The notes beneath the pieces were generated by a model, which saw only the letters and a program-made list of their open reading frames with translations, searched no databases and was not told the origin of the DNA. DNA of 38,129 bases from Rhodothermales bacterium (GTDB taxonomy: Bacteria; Bacteroidota; Rhodothermia; Rhodothermales; Bin80), in contig JAJECE010000087.1 in NCBI GenBank assembly GCA_022822185.1, positions 1 through 38,129 of the forward strand, written 5' to 3'. The number at the start of each line of letters is the position of its first letter. The stretch's first letter is position 1. Positions 16,714-26,088 of the stretch are shown here, one piece after another. Both the position numbers and the translations under genes were made by a program.

Positions 16714-18642
16714 TTAGTCTCCATACTGTCGTAATCCCCGCTGCAAAAATTCTTCAAATGCCTCCGAAGAAACGACCCCGCTCAACTGAACCAGCGGATC
16801 CTCTACCCAATTTCCGTTCATGATTGCGTAGGTGGGAAGAGCACGGGTACCCGTCAGTTTCTCCTGGAATTCCTGAAATTGCCGCCCCTCAGAGCCGTCT
16901 GTGTACAGGCGGCTGAGCACAAAATGATCCGCCAGCAATCGGCTTACCTCCCCACGCTCAAAGACATTGACTTCCATCTCCCTGCAATTGGTACAGGTAT
17001 ATCCCGAAAAATCAATGAAGAGCGGCTGGTCATGAAGTACCGCCTCCGAAAATGCCCTGGGCAAGTCATCCGTAATCCATTCCTGCTCCTGCTGCATTCC
17101 CGTATCAAACAGACTCACACTGTCCAGAGCACGTGGAGGCAAGTAGGCATCCAACCGTCCGAGACGGCCGCCAAAGAGTCCCGGCAGCAGATAAACGGCA
17201 AGCCCAAAAAACAGGACCCCAAACAGGAGCCTTCCTGCACCGATGCGTGCAGTCGGAGCGTTTTCCAGGAAGCGTAAATGGCCGATCAGATAAAACCCCG
17301 CCAACGAAGCCAGCACCATCCAGAATGCAATGGCCAAAGGCCGGTCAATCAGACCAAGCCCCCAGACTAGATCCGCGTTGGAAAAAAATTTGACCGCCGC
17401 TGCAATCTCCAGAAAACCAAACACAATCGCTACATCACGCATCCAGCCTCCACTGCCGGGAAGTGCCTTGAGTGCCCTTGGGAAGCACGCAAACGCCACG
17501 AACGGGAGCGCAAAGGTCAGACTGAAAGTCGCCATCCCCAGGATGCCATAAAACCAGGCCCCCGAAGCAATACTCGGAAGCAGTAATCCGACAAACGGAA
17601 CCGTACAGGTAAAAGATACCAGCGTAAGTGCCAACCCCATAAACAGCACCCCAATGTAATCCTGCCGCTCCGTGCCTTTCCGGTCAAACCAGGTGACAAG
17701 GGATGACGGAAGACGAAGATTGAATACACCAAGCAACGACAGACCAAAGACAAGGAAGGCGGTGGCAATTCCAAGATTAACCCAGGGATTCGCGGCAACA
17801 ATCTGCGCACCTGCACTTCCTACAAGAATTGAAAGTCCAACCCCAAGCCCCGTGAAGGTGGCCACAATTGCCAGCCCATACAATAGCGCCATACGGATCG
17901 GCGTACCCTGCGCATGCCGCGTAAAATACGAAACCGTCAACGGGATCATCGGATAGATGCAAGGCATCAACAACGCCCCAAATCCCGCACCAATCGCTAA
18001 CAGCAGGAACCGCCACAATCCAGCCGAAGCATCCGAATCCATATCAGAACCGGGCAGACTCTCCATGCTCAGGGGAACCGAGATGGCTGCAGCATCAACA
18101 GGGAGCGAAGCGGGGATCGGAATCGCCGGGAACGGGGAGTCCACCCCCGTAAATGAACTTGAAAACGCCGCCGAATCGGGGGGATAGCAAATCCGATCAT
18201 TACAGATCATAAATTCAATGCTCCCCATAACAACCCCGCCAGAAAAATCCTGTGCAACCGTATAATCCGCCCAAACCAGCGCCCTCCCCCGAAAATAGGT
18301 CACCACCTTGTCAAAATTGGGATCAAATCCAGACTGCACATTCAACTGACGCAGAGAATCCAGCGGCACGAATCCCGCCGGCAAAGAGTCAATCCGCAGG
18401 ACCAATGCCCGACTAGGTCGGGGAGAATCCAGCGCGTACATCCGCCATGCCCCTCCAGATGGATCATCCGGGGGTAACATCCCTTCAACGACGATACGCG
18501 CGGACGCATTATGATATTCCGCCCGAACATCCCATGACACCGCAGGCTGAGCCGCCGTGACACCGACAGACAGCAGTGTCAGGATAAGCGCAATCCCGAA
18601 TGAACCTGACGGTCTACGCCAGGCTGTCCGCCGGAACCACAT
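16714..18642 (-). CDS. dsbD: Thiol:disulfide interchange protein DsbD
   Basis: Three-domain transporter of reducing power from cytoplasmic thioredoxin to the periplasm, 642 residues from the ATG at 18642. A basic n-region and hydrophobic stretch (WFRRTAWRRPSG, then IALILTLLSV) form the signal peptide. The N-terminal alpha domain has the cysteine pair in ICNDRICYPPD. The membrane beta domain has about eight helices with the paired cysteines in LLMPCIYPMIP and VSFTCTVPFVG. The C-terminal thioredoxin-like gamma domain has CTNC at about 550-553. A longer reading to 18720 would lie deep inside rplI and lacks a signal-like start. The chosen start overlaps the rplI tail by 29 bases, implying coupling to the ribosomal operon. 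Confidence 0.9.
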   Translation of the reverse strand: MWFRRTAWRRPSGSFGIALILTLLSVGVTAAQPAVSWDVRAEYHNASARIVVEGMLPPDDPSGGAWRMYALDSPRPSRALVLRIDSLPAGFVPLDSLRQLNVQSGFDPNFDKVVTYFRGRALVWADYTVAQDFSGGVVMGSIEFMICNDRICYPPDSAAFSSSFTGVDSPFPAIPIPASLPVDAAAISVPLSMESLPGSDMDSDASAGLWRFLLLAIGAGFGALLMPCIYPMIPLTVSYFTRHAQGTPIRMALLYGLAIVATFTGLGVGLSILVGSAGAQIVAANPWVNLGIATAFLVFGLSLLGVFNLRLPSSLVTWFDRKGTERQDYIGVLFMGLALTLVSFTCTVPFVGLLLPSIASGAWFYGILGMATFSLTFALPFVAFACFPRALKALPGSGGWMRDVAIVFGFLEIAAAVKFFSNADLVWGLGLIDRPLAIAFWMVLASLAGFYLIGHLRFLENAPTARIGAGRLLFGVLFFGLAVYLLPGLFGGRLGRLDAYLPPRALDSVSLFDTGMQQEQEWITDDLPRAFSEAVLHDQPLFIDFSGYTCTNCREMEVNVFERGEVSRLLADHFVLSRLYTDGSEGRQFQEFQEKLTGTRALPTYAIMNGNWVEDPLVQLSGVVSSEAFEEFLQRGLRQYGD

Positions 18643-19069
18643 GCACACTGAGTTGCGCCTGTACTTCCGCATGCAGTTTAATCGTCGCTGTATATTCACC
18701 AAGGACCTTGATGTCCTCATTCATGGTAATGATGCGACGATCAATTTTGAAGCCTTGCACTGCCAATCCGAGAGCAACCTGCTGTGGAGTGATCGTGCCA
18801 AAAATTCGGTTTTCCTCACCTACTTTAGCTTCGATTTTGACAACCGCATTCTCCAGTTGATTTTTGATTTCTTCGGCATTATTGCGCTCTTGAGCACGCC
18901 GTCTCGCCTGCTGGCGCATTTGTTCCTCAAACGCCCGCACCGTACCGGGGGTTGCCATCCGGGCAAGCCCCTGTGGAATAAGCCAGTTACGCCCGTAACC
19001 GTTCTTAACACTTATTATCTCCCCCTCACCGCCGAGGTTTTGGATGTCAGTTAAGAGAATGACCTTCAT
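18614..19069 (-). CDS. rplI: 50S ribosomal protein L9
   Basis: A 151-residue L9 of normal length. The N-terminal globular domain begins MKVILLTDIQNLGGEGEI and has the GYGRNWLIPQGLA rRNA-binding segment. A long charged connecting helix follows (about residues 42-75), then the C-terminal domain with IFGTITPQQVA. L9 binds 23S rRNA at the base of the L1 stalk. It follows rpsR by 27 bases and overlaps dsbD at its 3' end. Confidence 0.97.
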   Translation of the reverse strand: MKVILLTDIQNLGGEGEIISVKNGYGRNWLIPQGLARMATPGTVRAFEEQMRQQARRRAQERNNAEEIKNQLENAVVKIEAKVGEENRIFGTITPQQVALGLAVQGFKIDRRIITMNEDIKVLGEYTATIKLHAEVQAQLSVHVVPADSLA

Positions 19070-19096
19070 CGAAGAATTGCTTTCTATATCTGAGTT

Positions 19097-19282
19097 CTAA
19101 CGGACTGAATCGGCAACATAAGGCAGTAATGCAAGATGCCGGGCACGCTTGATGGCACGGGCAATCGCCCGCTGCTTTTTCGCCGGCACGTCCAGTACCC
19201 GCCTAGGGAGCATTTTACCCTGCTCGTTAATAAAGCGCTTCAGGTACTCAGTGTCCTTGTAATCAATGTATTTTTGAGCCAT
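19097..19282 (-). CDS. rpsR: 30S ribosomal protein S18
   Basis: A 61-residue S18 starting [17 protein letters not shown], with the invariant [12 protein letters not shown] and [14 protein letters not shown]. Starting at 19282 leaves one base after the rpsF stop and places GAGG about 10 bases upstream. An in-frame extension to 19378 would lie wholly within rpsF and is not family-like. The protein is shorter than many S18s because the basic or zinc-binding N-terminal tail before the KYIDYKD strand is absent. Confidence 0.95.
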   Translation of the reverse strand: MAQKYIDYKDTEYLKRFINEQGKMLPRRVLDVPAKKQRAIARAIKRARHLALLPYVADSVR

Positions 19283-19283
19283 C

Positions 19284-19661
19284 TTATTTTTCCTCACTTT
19301 CAGCTTTTTCCTTAACTGCCGCTTTTTTGCTTGCTTTATTTGCCTCATAATGGGCAACCATACTCTTATCCATCGCAAGAATTAGGGAACGCAGTACATT
19401 GTCATCAATGGTCAGTGCACGCTCAATGCGTGGAATCAATGTACCCGGCCCCTCAAAGTACAGGTTCACATAGTAACCGTTCCTTTTCTTGTCTACCGGA
19501 TATGCAAGCTTTCGGGTTCCCCATTCGTCGACTTCAATGATGGTGCCACCGGCCCCCTCAATCATTTCGTTCACTCGTCTTACCACCTCGGCAATCTGCG
19601 CATCTGCGAGCACAGAGGTGAGGATGTACGTAAGTTCGTACATCTTTCGTTTCATGGTCAT
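19284..19661 (-). CDS. rpsF: 30S ribosomal protein S6
   Basis: A 125-residue S6, the partner of S18 on the platform of the small subunit. [12 protein letters not shown] is the first strand, [20 protein letters not shown] the central signature. A charged C-terminal tail ([14 protein letters not shown]) is usual in this group. The start has an AGGG ribosome-binding site. It heads an rpsF-rpsR-rplI operon with no ssb gene between, a common arrangement in Bacteroidota. Confidence 0.96.
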   Translation of the reverse strand: MTMKRKMYELTYILTSVLADAQIAEVVRRVNEMIEGAGGTIIEVDEWGTRKLAYPVDKKRNGYYVNLYFEGPGTLIPRIERALTIDDNVLRSLILAMDKSMVAHYEANKASKKAAVKEKAESEEK

Positions 19662-19771
19662 GCTTATCCCTACGGAATGACTTGGTTATAAGATTGTCAT
19701 GCCCCCGTGTCTCGCAGGAGCAGGGCAAGAAAAAACGGTTCTACACGCCATGAATCATGGGGTTCCAATTT

Positions 19772-20848
19772 CTACACATTTGCCATACGATCCGCGTGAT
19801 CCGCGGTCTGCAATGCATTCACAAGCTCATCCAGTTCACCTTCAATGATCTTGCGCAAGGGATGATTTTTATGCTCCCCTTCCAGGCGATGATCCGTAAC
19901 ACGATCCTGCGGGTAATTGTAGGTGCGGATTTTTACCGAACGGTCTCCAGATCCAACCGCCTCTCTTCGCACCGCATCACGCTCTGCATTCATCTCACTT
20001 ATTTTCTTTTCATACAGACGTGAGCGAAGCACCCGCATTGCCTTGTCCTTGTTTTTGTGCTGGCTCTTTTCATCCTGACACGTCACCACGAGACCTGTAG
20101 GGGTATGAGTAATCCGTACCGCAGAATCCGTCGTATTCACACTCTGTCCTCCCGGTCCACTAGACCGGTATACATCAACCTTGAGCTCATTCGATGCAAT
20201 CTCAATCTCAACATCGGTCGCCTCCGGCAGAACGGCAACACTTGCAGCAGAAGTGTGGAGCCGACCGCTGGACTCGGTCTGCGGAACCCGCTGAACCCGA
20301 TGAACCCCGTTTTCATACCTCAGATTGCCAAATACATGACGGCCGGCAACCCCGAACACAATCTCCTTGAATCCCCCGACACTCCCTGCAGAACTGTTCA
20401 TGATCGTAAGTTTCCATCCCTTCCGTGTCACATAGCGGTCATAAAGGCGAAAAAGATCCGCCACAAATAATGCAGCCTCATTCCCGCCTGTGCCTGCACG
20501 GATCTCAATAATCGCATCCCGGGCATCTGCCGGATCCTTCGGAGTAAGGGCCTGCTTCAATGCCGCTTCCATCTGTGGCAGCCTCGCTGTTAATGCGTCC
20601 AGTTCTTCCCGTGCAAAATCCACCAGCTCCGCATCTTCCTCTGCACGGATCAGTGCCTGCATCTCTTCCGACTCCCTGAGTGCCGCTTCATATCGTTCAA
20701 CGGCATGCACAACCTCCGCCAACTCCCGGTGCTCCGGCCCCAGAGCCGCCATGCGATTGGAATCTGCAGCAGTCGTCGGATCCGCAATGACCTCATTGAG
20801 AACACGAAACCGCTCCTTTACCTCCTTTAATTTTTCTAAATCAATCAT
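19772..20848 (-). CDS. prfA: Peptide chain release factor 1
   Basis: A 358-residue class I release factor, which reads UAA and UAG and triggers peptide release. [20 protein letters not shown] holds the catalytic GGQ. The stop-codon reading loop is [13 protein letters not shown], with the PxT tripeptide of RF1 rather than the SPF of RF2. The start at 20848 ([14 protein letters not shown]) fits the family; an extension to 20878 adds ten unrelated residues. It lies between the DAHP-synthase homologue (68 bases upstream) and rpsF (110 bases downstream) on the same strand. Confidence 0.95.
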   Translation of the reverse strand: MIDLEKLKEVKERFRVLNEVIADPTTAADSNRMAALGPEHRELAEVVHAVERYEAALRESEEMQALIRAEEDAELVDFAREELDALTARLPQMEAALKQALTPKDPADARDAIIEIRAGTGGNEAALFVADLFRLYDRYVTRKGWKLTIMNSSAGSVGGFKEIVFGVAGRHVFGNLRYENGVHRVQRVPQTESSGRLHTSAASVAVLPEATDVEIEIASNELKVDVYRSSGPGGQSVNTTDSAVRITHTPTGLVVTCQDEKSQHKNKDKAMRVLRSRLYEKKISEMNAERDAVRREAVGSGDRSVKIRTYNYPQDRVTDHRLEGEHKNHPLRKIIEGELDELVNALQTADHADRMANV

Positions 20849-20916
20849 TCTATCGGCGGTGTGATCCCCCGTATACACACCAGTTAACTACATCACGTAT
20901 ACAATGTCACCGACCG

Positions 20917-21936
20917 TTACGGTTGCAAACGACGCCCAACTGCATCGGCCACCTTGCGAACCTGTACAATGAGTTCGGAAAACTGGTCAAAATTCAATGC
21001 CTGTAATCCATTGGAGGACGCGCTTGGAGGATCGTGATGAACATCTACTGCAATCCCATCCGCCCCCGCCGCGACCGCTGCGCAAGCCAATGAGGTCACA
21101 TAATCCCGCATCCCCGTCCCCTGACAGGGATCAACAAAAATGGGCAGATGACTTTTGATCTTCGCAACCGATACCGCAGACAGGTCCAGCGTGTAACGCG
21201 TCGCCGATTCAAAGGTACGGATTCCGCGCTCACACAAAATCACATTTTCATTTCCAGATCGCATAATATGTTCGGCCGCCATGAGCCATTCCTGCACCGT
21301 AGCAGCAAGGCCGCGCTCAAGCAGGATGGGCTTCTTTGACTGTCCCAACCCCCGTAACAACTCAAAATTTTGCATATTATGCGCCTGCACCAGAAGCACA
21401 TCTGCATGCTCTGATATAGGCTCCACCTGCGCCATGCTGCTCACCTCCATCACCAGTTTCAACGCGGATTCATCTGCCGCTCGACGCATCATCCTGAACT
21501 CTTCTTGTTCCACGCCCTGAAATTCATAGAAGGATGTGCGCGGTTTTAGCGTACTTCCGCGAAAGAGTGAGGCCCCGGAAGCAGCGATCCGGGTGGCGGC
21601 TTCGTTGACTCTCGTTTCACGCTCAATGCTGCGAAGGCCCGCCATCACCGTAATGGCAGATCCGCCAATCTCCAAGTTCCCCACACCAACCACCGAAGAG
21701 GCCCCCCGGCCTACACGGCTTGCAAGCTTGTAGGGCTCGGTAACCCGCTGGACATCTGCGACCCCGCTCAGTCCCCGGATGATCCGGTGATTGAACCCCG
21801 GACGAACCCCGATTGCACCCAGTACCGTCTGGTTGATGCCACTAGAGCGGTGGACATCAAAGCCAAAGGCATTGAGATTCGTAATCACAGCTTCGATATC
21901 CTCTTCCGAAGCTTTTTTCTTCATTATGACGACCAT
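20917..21936 (-). CDS. DAHP synthase (AroA I-beta) homologue with all four metal ligands replaced
   Basis: A 339-residue TIM-barrel protein of the short I-beta DAHP synthase type, with the N-terminal ferredoxin-like domain (about 1-70) seen in the Thermotoga enzyme. The fold signatures are clear: LKPRTSFYEFQG (130-141), AHNMQNFELL (185-194), CERGIRTFESATRYTLDLSAV (235-255). DAHP synthase condenses PEP and erythrose-4-phosphate with a metal ion. Aligned by motif with T. maritima, whose ligands I recall as C102, H272, E298 and D309, this protein has R102, Q272, D298 and N309; the usual K in L-L-K-R-G is E207. K131 is kept. It is therefore probably not a normal DAHP synthase. The start at ATG 21936 gives MVVIMKKKASEED; the longer reading starts at TTG. 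lptB is 50 bases upstream. Confidence 0.8.
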   Translation of the reverse strand: MVVIMKKKASEEDIEAVITNLNAFGFDVHRSSGINQTVLGAIGVRPGFNHRIIRGLSGVADVQRVTEPYKLASRVGRGASSVVGVGNLEIGGSAITVMAGLRSIERETRVNEAATRIAASGASLFRGSTLKPRTSFYEFQGVEQEEFRMMRRAADESALKLVMEVSSMAQVEPISEHADVLLVQAHNMQNFELLRGLGQSKKPILLERGLAATVQEWLMAAEHIMRSGNENVILCERGIRTFESATRYTLDLSAVSVAKIKSHLPIFVDPCQGTGMRDYVTSLACAAVAAGADGIAVDVHHDPPSASSNGLQALNFDQFSELIVQVRKVADAVGRRLQP

Positions 21937-21986
21937 ACCCGCCGACTGGTTGTGTGGCAAATTCTACTTTGGCCTCGGAAAGGCGT

Positions 21987-22727
21987 TCAGCGATAACGGT
22001 CAAGCGCAAATTTTTCGCCAAGATAGTACTGACGTACCTTCGGGTCAGATGCAAGTTGTTCGGCTGTCCCTGACCGCATGATCTTCCCGTCAAACAACAG
22101 ATACGCCCGGTTCGTGATCGCTAACGTTTCATGGACATTGTGGTCCGTAATCAGCACCCCGATATTCAGATCTGCCAATTGGACGATGATCTCCTGAATA
22201 TACTCCACGGTAATCGGATCTACTCCGGCGAACGGTTCATCCAGCAGAAAAAAGTCGGGTTCCAGAACCATTGAACGGGCAATCTCCGTCCTTCTACGTT
22301 CTCCCCCGGAGAGCGTATAGGCTTTGGCGGTCCGGACCGTCTCCAGACCAAACTGGTGAATCAGCTTGTCTACGCGCAACTCCCGCTCTTTTCTGGATAA
22401 TTTCTGAAACTCCAGCACCGCGTGAAGATTTTGTTCCACGGTCAACTGCTGAAATACGCTCGTCTCCTGCGCAAGATAACCTAATCCACGACGCGCCCGC
22501 TGATACATGGGAAGTGCAGTAATGTCCTCCTCACCCAAATAAATACGCCCCTGATTCGGCCTTTCAAGCCCTATAATCATGTGAAATGACGTAGACTTTC
22601 CTGCCCCGTTAGGCCCCAGCAGTCCGACAACCTCTCCACACTGCACTTCAAGGGAGACACGGTCTACCACCGTACGCTTCCTGAAGCGCTTGGTTAAACC
22701 TTTGGTGCGAAGTTTTAAGGCATCCAT
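21987..22727 (-). CDS. lptB: LPS export ABC transporter ATP-binding protein LptB
   Basis: A 246-residue ABC ATPase that powers extraction of lipopolysaccharide from the inner membrane with LptF/LptG. GPNGAGKST (about 38-46) is Walker A, TLSGGERRRTEIARS is the signature, FFLLDEPFAGVDPI is Walker B, and ITDHNVHETL contains the switch histidine; the last two are characteristic of LptB. The start at 22727 (MDALKLRTKGL) overlaps the lptA-like stop by 13 bases; a longer reading to 22793 is embedded in that gene. LptF and LptG are not in the window. Confidence 0.95.
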   Translation of the reverse strand: MDALKLRTKGLTKRFRKRTVVDRVSLEVQCGEVVGLLGPNGAGKSTSFHMIIGLERPNQGRIYLGEEDITALPMYQRARRGLGYLAQETSVFQQLTVEQNLHAVLEFQKLSRKERELRVDKLIHQFGLETVRTAKAYTLSGGERRRTEIARSMVLEPDFFLLDEPFAGVDPITVEYIQEIIVQLADLNIGVLITDHNVHETLAITNRAYLLFDGKIMRSGTAEQLASDPKVRQYYLGEKFALDRYR

Positions 22728-24115
22728 TTGAATATATCTGTTGAAAAATCCCGAAGAAGTTCTCCCTTCACAGGCTTTTGGAGCGGGCTCCATTTTAGCC
22801 CTTCAAGCCCCAGCCCCTCCGGAATGGCATCCTCCGGGTAACGGGTTCCCAGTATATCGGTACTGAAGGTTAGCGTTTGAAGAGAATCGCCTTTAAACTG
22901 CATCCGAATCTCATCCCCGGATGCCTCCAGAGCACCATCCGGCTGATTATCCGCGTCCTTACTAAAATAAACCGCCTCTGCATTTGGGCCAACGATAAAA
23001 ATACGTACCGAATCGCCTGACAATGTGCTGACAACATTCCGCCCCTTCACCTGATTGATCCGTTTCATTAAACTGTCTTCCTGGGCAATGAATGCATTGC
23101 CCCAGATAAACAATGAATCCATCACACCATTCTTCATCACCACCTTCATCGTATCCCCTGTCAATTGCGTGTCGTTCATCCATACAAAAGGTTCGCCGTA
23201 CAACCAGATCAGCTGGTTTGCATCTTCTTTGGACCGATCATAGATCATGGAATCCGCCAGGGCCGCCAGCGAATGATTCCATACCCGGACCCTTTTGCTG
23301 GCACTCAGATGACGTTTCCCCGCACGATCCTGCATTCGCAGCAGTTCGGCCTGGATCATCAGTGTATCCACTGAGAGTGAGTCATGCGCCAGGTGCATCA
23401 AAAATGGAGCGCCACGAATCACACTCAACGAGTCATCGGCATTGTATTCCACACGCTCCCCTGCAACCCATGTTGAATCATTCTCTGCAGTGATCAGATA
23501 GCGCACAGATCCACGAGCAAGTGAGATCGAGAAATTCCGATAATGCATCAGTGAATCCGCAATTAGCCTGACATCCCTGGACTCCATCTCCACTGCCCCC
23601 GCAAGATCCGCCACTTTATCATCAACCCAATAGAGCCCATTCTGTCCTGTCAGCGTAGTGGTCGAATCCTGCAACCGCAGCCCTTCCGGGAATTCAATGC
23701 GTTTCTCGTCAACATAATGAATCCCGACAGGCGACCGTGTCACCACCTCTCCATCGGAGAGTCGCACATTGCCTGTCGCCCGCCCTATTTCCAGTTCTTC
23801 ATCATAATGCAACGAATCTGCCCGCAGGGTATCCCCTTCGTCAATTAATACTGCCTCATGCATGAACGAGGTTCTGCGCCGCGTAACATTCCGAACTGCC
23901 TCATCAGATGTAATCTGCGTCGGGCCGTAAATAACATGCACATCTCCACTGACATACTGAAAAAAATCTTCTCGCACCTGCGTACCTACAAGAGAATCGC
24001 CTGCGACAGACACAGAATCCGTATCTGCATGAACATAAAAATGGACTGGATGCTCACCTCCATCGGCTCTCGGCATGGAGAGTATCACAAAAAGCCACAG
24101 TGCAACTGCTCTCAT
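22715..24115 (-). CDS. lptA: OstA-like LPS-transport protein (LptA-type repeats)
   Basis: A 466-residue exported protein. An N-terminal hydrophobic stretch (MRAVALWLFVILSMPRADG) is a signal peptide. The body is a run of short beta-strand repeats of the OstA/LptA kind: D-S-V...G-D-S, L-R-A-D-S-L-H-Y, E-I-G-R-A-T-G-N-V-R-L, L-T-G-Q-N-G-L-Y, repeated G-D-S-V/L units. It is longer than the E. coli LptA bridge protein and resembles the enlarged OstA-like proteins of Bacteroidota. It should form part of the periplasmic lipopolysaccharide bridge. It overlaps lptC by four bases (ATGA) and lptB by 13. The gene symbol is by role. Confidence 0.8.
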   Translation of the reverse strand: MRAVALWLFVILSMPRADGGEHPVHFYVHADTDSVSVAGDSLVGTQVREDFFQYVSGDVHVIYGPTQITSDEAVRNVTRRRTSFMHEAVLIDEGDTLRADSLHYDEELEIGRATGNVRLSDGEVVTRSPVGIHYVDEKRIEFPEGLRLQDSTTTLTGQNGLYWVDDKVADLAGAVEMESRDVRLIADSLMHYRNFSISLARGSVRYLITAENDSTWVAGERVEYNADDSLSVIRGAPFLMHLAHDSLSVDTLMIQAELLRMQDRAGKRHLSASKRVRVWNHSLAALADSMIYDRSKEDANQLIWLYGEPFVWMNDTQLTGDTMKVVMKNGVMDSLFIWGNAFIAQEDSLMKRINQVKGRNVVSTLSGDSVRIFIVGPNAEAVYFSKDADNQPDGALEASGDEIRMQFKGDSLQTLTFSTDILGTRYPEDAIPEGLGLEGLKWSPLQKPVKGELLRDFSTDIFKWMP

Positions 24116-24666
24116 TGCTCAATCACAATCTCGGCCTGGAACCGGCCAATCTGATAGGTGGATAAGTCTTCGGTTGCCTCCAGTCCCATTCCCGAAACCA
24201 CTTCCTCCGGTGTCGTAATACGCACAAACGCGTTCGTTCGAAGAAGTTGATCCCGCTCCCACCATTCAATGCGTTCCGTCACCAATGTTCGCTGATCCTC
24301 TGTTTCGATCTGCACGCCTCCCTCCGCGATAAAATATTCCTCGTCTTTGTAGTACGTCACAAGATCTGCCTCAAGCAGTGCGGAAAACGCTCCAGTAGAA
24401 TCATGAATCACCACTTCCACCTTCTTCTCCAACCCCTGCAGATGCTGAACGGTCGTATCCCTTTCACCAATCCACTGCACATGATCTGCGAAGATTTTGA
24501 GTCTGGGCAGACTTTCATCCGACTCCGAATTTGCCTGCGAGATTGTGATCGCAACATTCCAGCTTTCTCGGGCGGGCCCTGATGATGCTGCATCCCCCTC
24601 TGCTAAATCCTGACGCGCACAGGATGCCAGCATCAGCACCCATAGCAGGGCAAGGCCGCAAAGCAC
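24112..24666 (-). CDS. lptC: LptC-family LPS export lipoprotein
   Basis: A 184-residue protein with a lipobox LMLASC near residue 16 and a beta-jellyroll of the LptC/LptA type: LPRLKIFADHVQW, DSTGAFSALLEADLVTYYKDEEYFIAEGG and RIEWWERDQLLRTNAFVRITT. LptC anchors the LPS bridge at the inner membrane. Here it looks like a lipoprotein rather than a single-pass membrane protein, as in many Bacteroidota. The annotated start is GTG and the signal peptide is unusually short with no basic n-region; the frame stays open upstream without an ATG, so the true start is uncertain. Confidence 0.75.
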   Translation of the reverse strand: MLCGLALLWVLMLASCARQDLAEGDAASSGPARESWNVAITISQANSESDESLPRLKIFADHVQWIGERDTTVQHLQGLEKKVEVVIHDSTGAFSALLEADLVTYYKDEEYFIAEGGVQIETEDQRTLVTERIEWWERDQLLRTNAFVRITTPEEVVSGMGLEATEDLSTYQIGRFQAEIVIEQ

Positions 24667-24760
24667 CTTGCAGGATTCGGCGAGGCGGAAGATTGAAGTA
24701 AGTGGAAGCGGCGAAATCAGTAATACAGGACAGGAGAAATGCCCGCAATGTGCGCTCTTG

Positions 24761-24833
24761 AGCGGGAAACGAGACTCGAACTCGCGACCTTCTGCATGGC
24801 AAGCAGATGCTCTACCAACTGAGCTATTCCCGC
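24761..24833 (-). tRNA. tRNA-Gly (anticodon GCC)
   Basis: A complete 73-base cloverleaf read on the minus strand. The acceptor stem GCGGGAA pairs with TTCCCGC and is followed by discriminator T. The D arm is GCTCAGTTGGTAGAGC, the anticodon arm TCTGC-TTGCCAT-GCAGA gives GCC, and the T arm is GCGAG-TTCGAGT-CTCGT. The CCA end is not encoded. It lies 26 bases downstream of asd on the same strand. Confidence 0.96.
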
Positions 24834-24859
24834 AGACTCAGCACTCTGGTACGTGAATC

Positions 24860-25942
24860 CTAGGTCAAGGGTTCCGATGGATTGGTTTTGTCCGCACGGG
24901 CATGCAGCAGGCCCTGCTTCACGAGTAATTCCGCATTCAGGATTGCCCCGCCCGCCGCACCTCGAACCGTATTGTGAGACAGCGCAATGAATTTATAATC
25001 CAATACCTCACAGGGGCGAATCCGCCCGATGCTTACGGTCATTCCTCCGCCCAAGTCCGAATGCCGGCGCGGCTGCGGAAACCGCTCATCCTCGAATACA
25101 TGCAGCAACTGATCCGGCTCGGTCGGTAACCCCAAGTCCTTGATCGGGCTGACGAAGGATTCAAATGCGTCAACTACTTCCTCCCGGCTTGCACTTGCAC
25201 TCAGTTTGACCGAGATACATTCCAGATGTCCTTCCAGAACAGGAACGCGGTTACACTGGGCGCTGACACGAATGGAGGTCGGCTGCAGTACACCGCCGGT
25301 TACGGTCCCCAACAATTTATTTGGCTCGTGAACCAGTTTATCCTCCTCCCCTCCAATGAATGGCACCACATTCGCCAGAGCATCCAGCGAAGATACACCC
25401 GGGTACCCGGCACCGGAAAGCGCCTGCATCGTCGTGACCTGCACGGCCTCCAGACCAAACCGGCGGTGAAGTGGCTTCAGTGCACAGGTAAGGCCCACAG
25501 TGGAGCAGTTCGGGTTGGTAACAATATATCCGCCACTCTGCCAATCCTGGTTTTTGATCAGAGATGTGTGCTCTGGATTGATTTCGGGGATCAGCAGCGG
25601 CACATCCGGATGCATCCGAAAACTCTTCGCATTGGAAATCACCGGATACCCCGCCCGGGCCAGCGTTGGCTCGGCATGATCTGCGACTGAGGCATGTAGT
25701 CCGGAGAAGATCACATCGCAGGGCAGATTATCCCTGAATGGAAGCACATCCATAGAGGCAACCGATTCCGGAATCCCGGTCGTACCAATCCAATTGACCG
25801 CGTCACGGTACGCTCTGCCGACGGACCTGTCGGATGCAACGAGGGCCGTAATTGTGAACCAGGGGTGCCCCTGGAGCAACGCAACAAATTTCTGACCAAC
25901 TGCGCCGGTCGCCCCGACGATTCCAGCCCTAAGCATACCCAT
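24860..25942 (-). CDS. asd: Aspartate-semialdehyde dehydrogenase
   Basis: A 360-residue cytoplasmic NADPH-dependent enzyme that reduces aspartyl phosphate to aspartate semialdehyde, the branch point to lysine/diaminopimelate and to homoserine, methionine and threonine. GIVGATGAVGQKF (8-19) is the nucleotide-binding loop, NPNCST has the catalytic C146, and RVPVLEGHLE carries the active-site histidine. The length and the longer EEDKLVHEPNKLLG segment suggest the archaeal/fungal-like type rather than the E. coli type. It is the third gene after metY and metX on the same strand, 146 bases beyond metX, and may share the SAM-controlled transcript. Two Met codons two residues apart make the start ambiguous by six bases. 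Confidence 0.93.
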   Translation of the reverse strand: MGMLRAGIVGATGAVGQKFVALLQGHPWFTITALVASDRSVGRAYRDAVNWIGTTGIPESVASMDVLPFRDNLPCDVIFSGLHASVADHAEPTLARAGYPVISNAKSFRMHPDVPLLIPEINPEHTSLIKNQDWQSGGYIVTNPNCSTVGLTCALKPLHRRFGLEAVQVTTMQALSGAGYPGVSSLDALANVVPFIGGEEDKLVHEPNKLLGTVTGGVLQPTSIRVSAQCNRVPVLEGHLECISVKLSASASREEVVDAFESFVSPIKDLGLPTEPDQLLHVFEDERFPQPRRHSDLGGGMTVSIGRIRPCEVLDYKFIALSHNTVRGAAGGAILNAELLVKQGLLHARADKTNPSEPLT

Positions 25943-26088
25943 GCAATTTTGAATGTATCACAAATATCAAACGGGCCTGCTACGCATATCGGCGACAATG
26001 GTGCCAATATGCTCTACCACGGGAAGGCCCTATGGATCAAATTCGGCGGCATGGAACGGTGATGGCATTGCATCCCGGCTACTGGCTC

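Noticed and set aside
19662-19771. Possible S6:S18 autoregulatory leader before rpsF
   Set aside because: A small palindrome (19748-19760) is present, but I could not find the expected binding-site structure with confidence.
24668-24856. 62-residue plus-strand reading frame over the tRNA
   Set aside because: It is antisense to the complete tRNA-Gly cloverleaf and ends at the same region, so it is a shadow.
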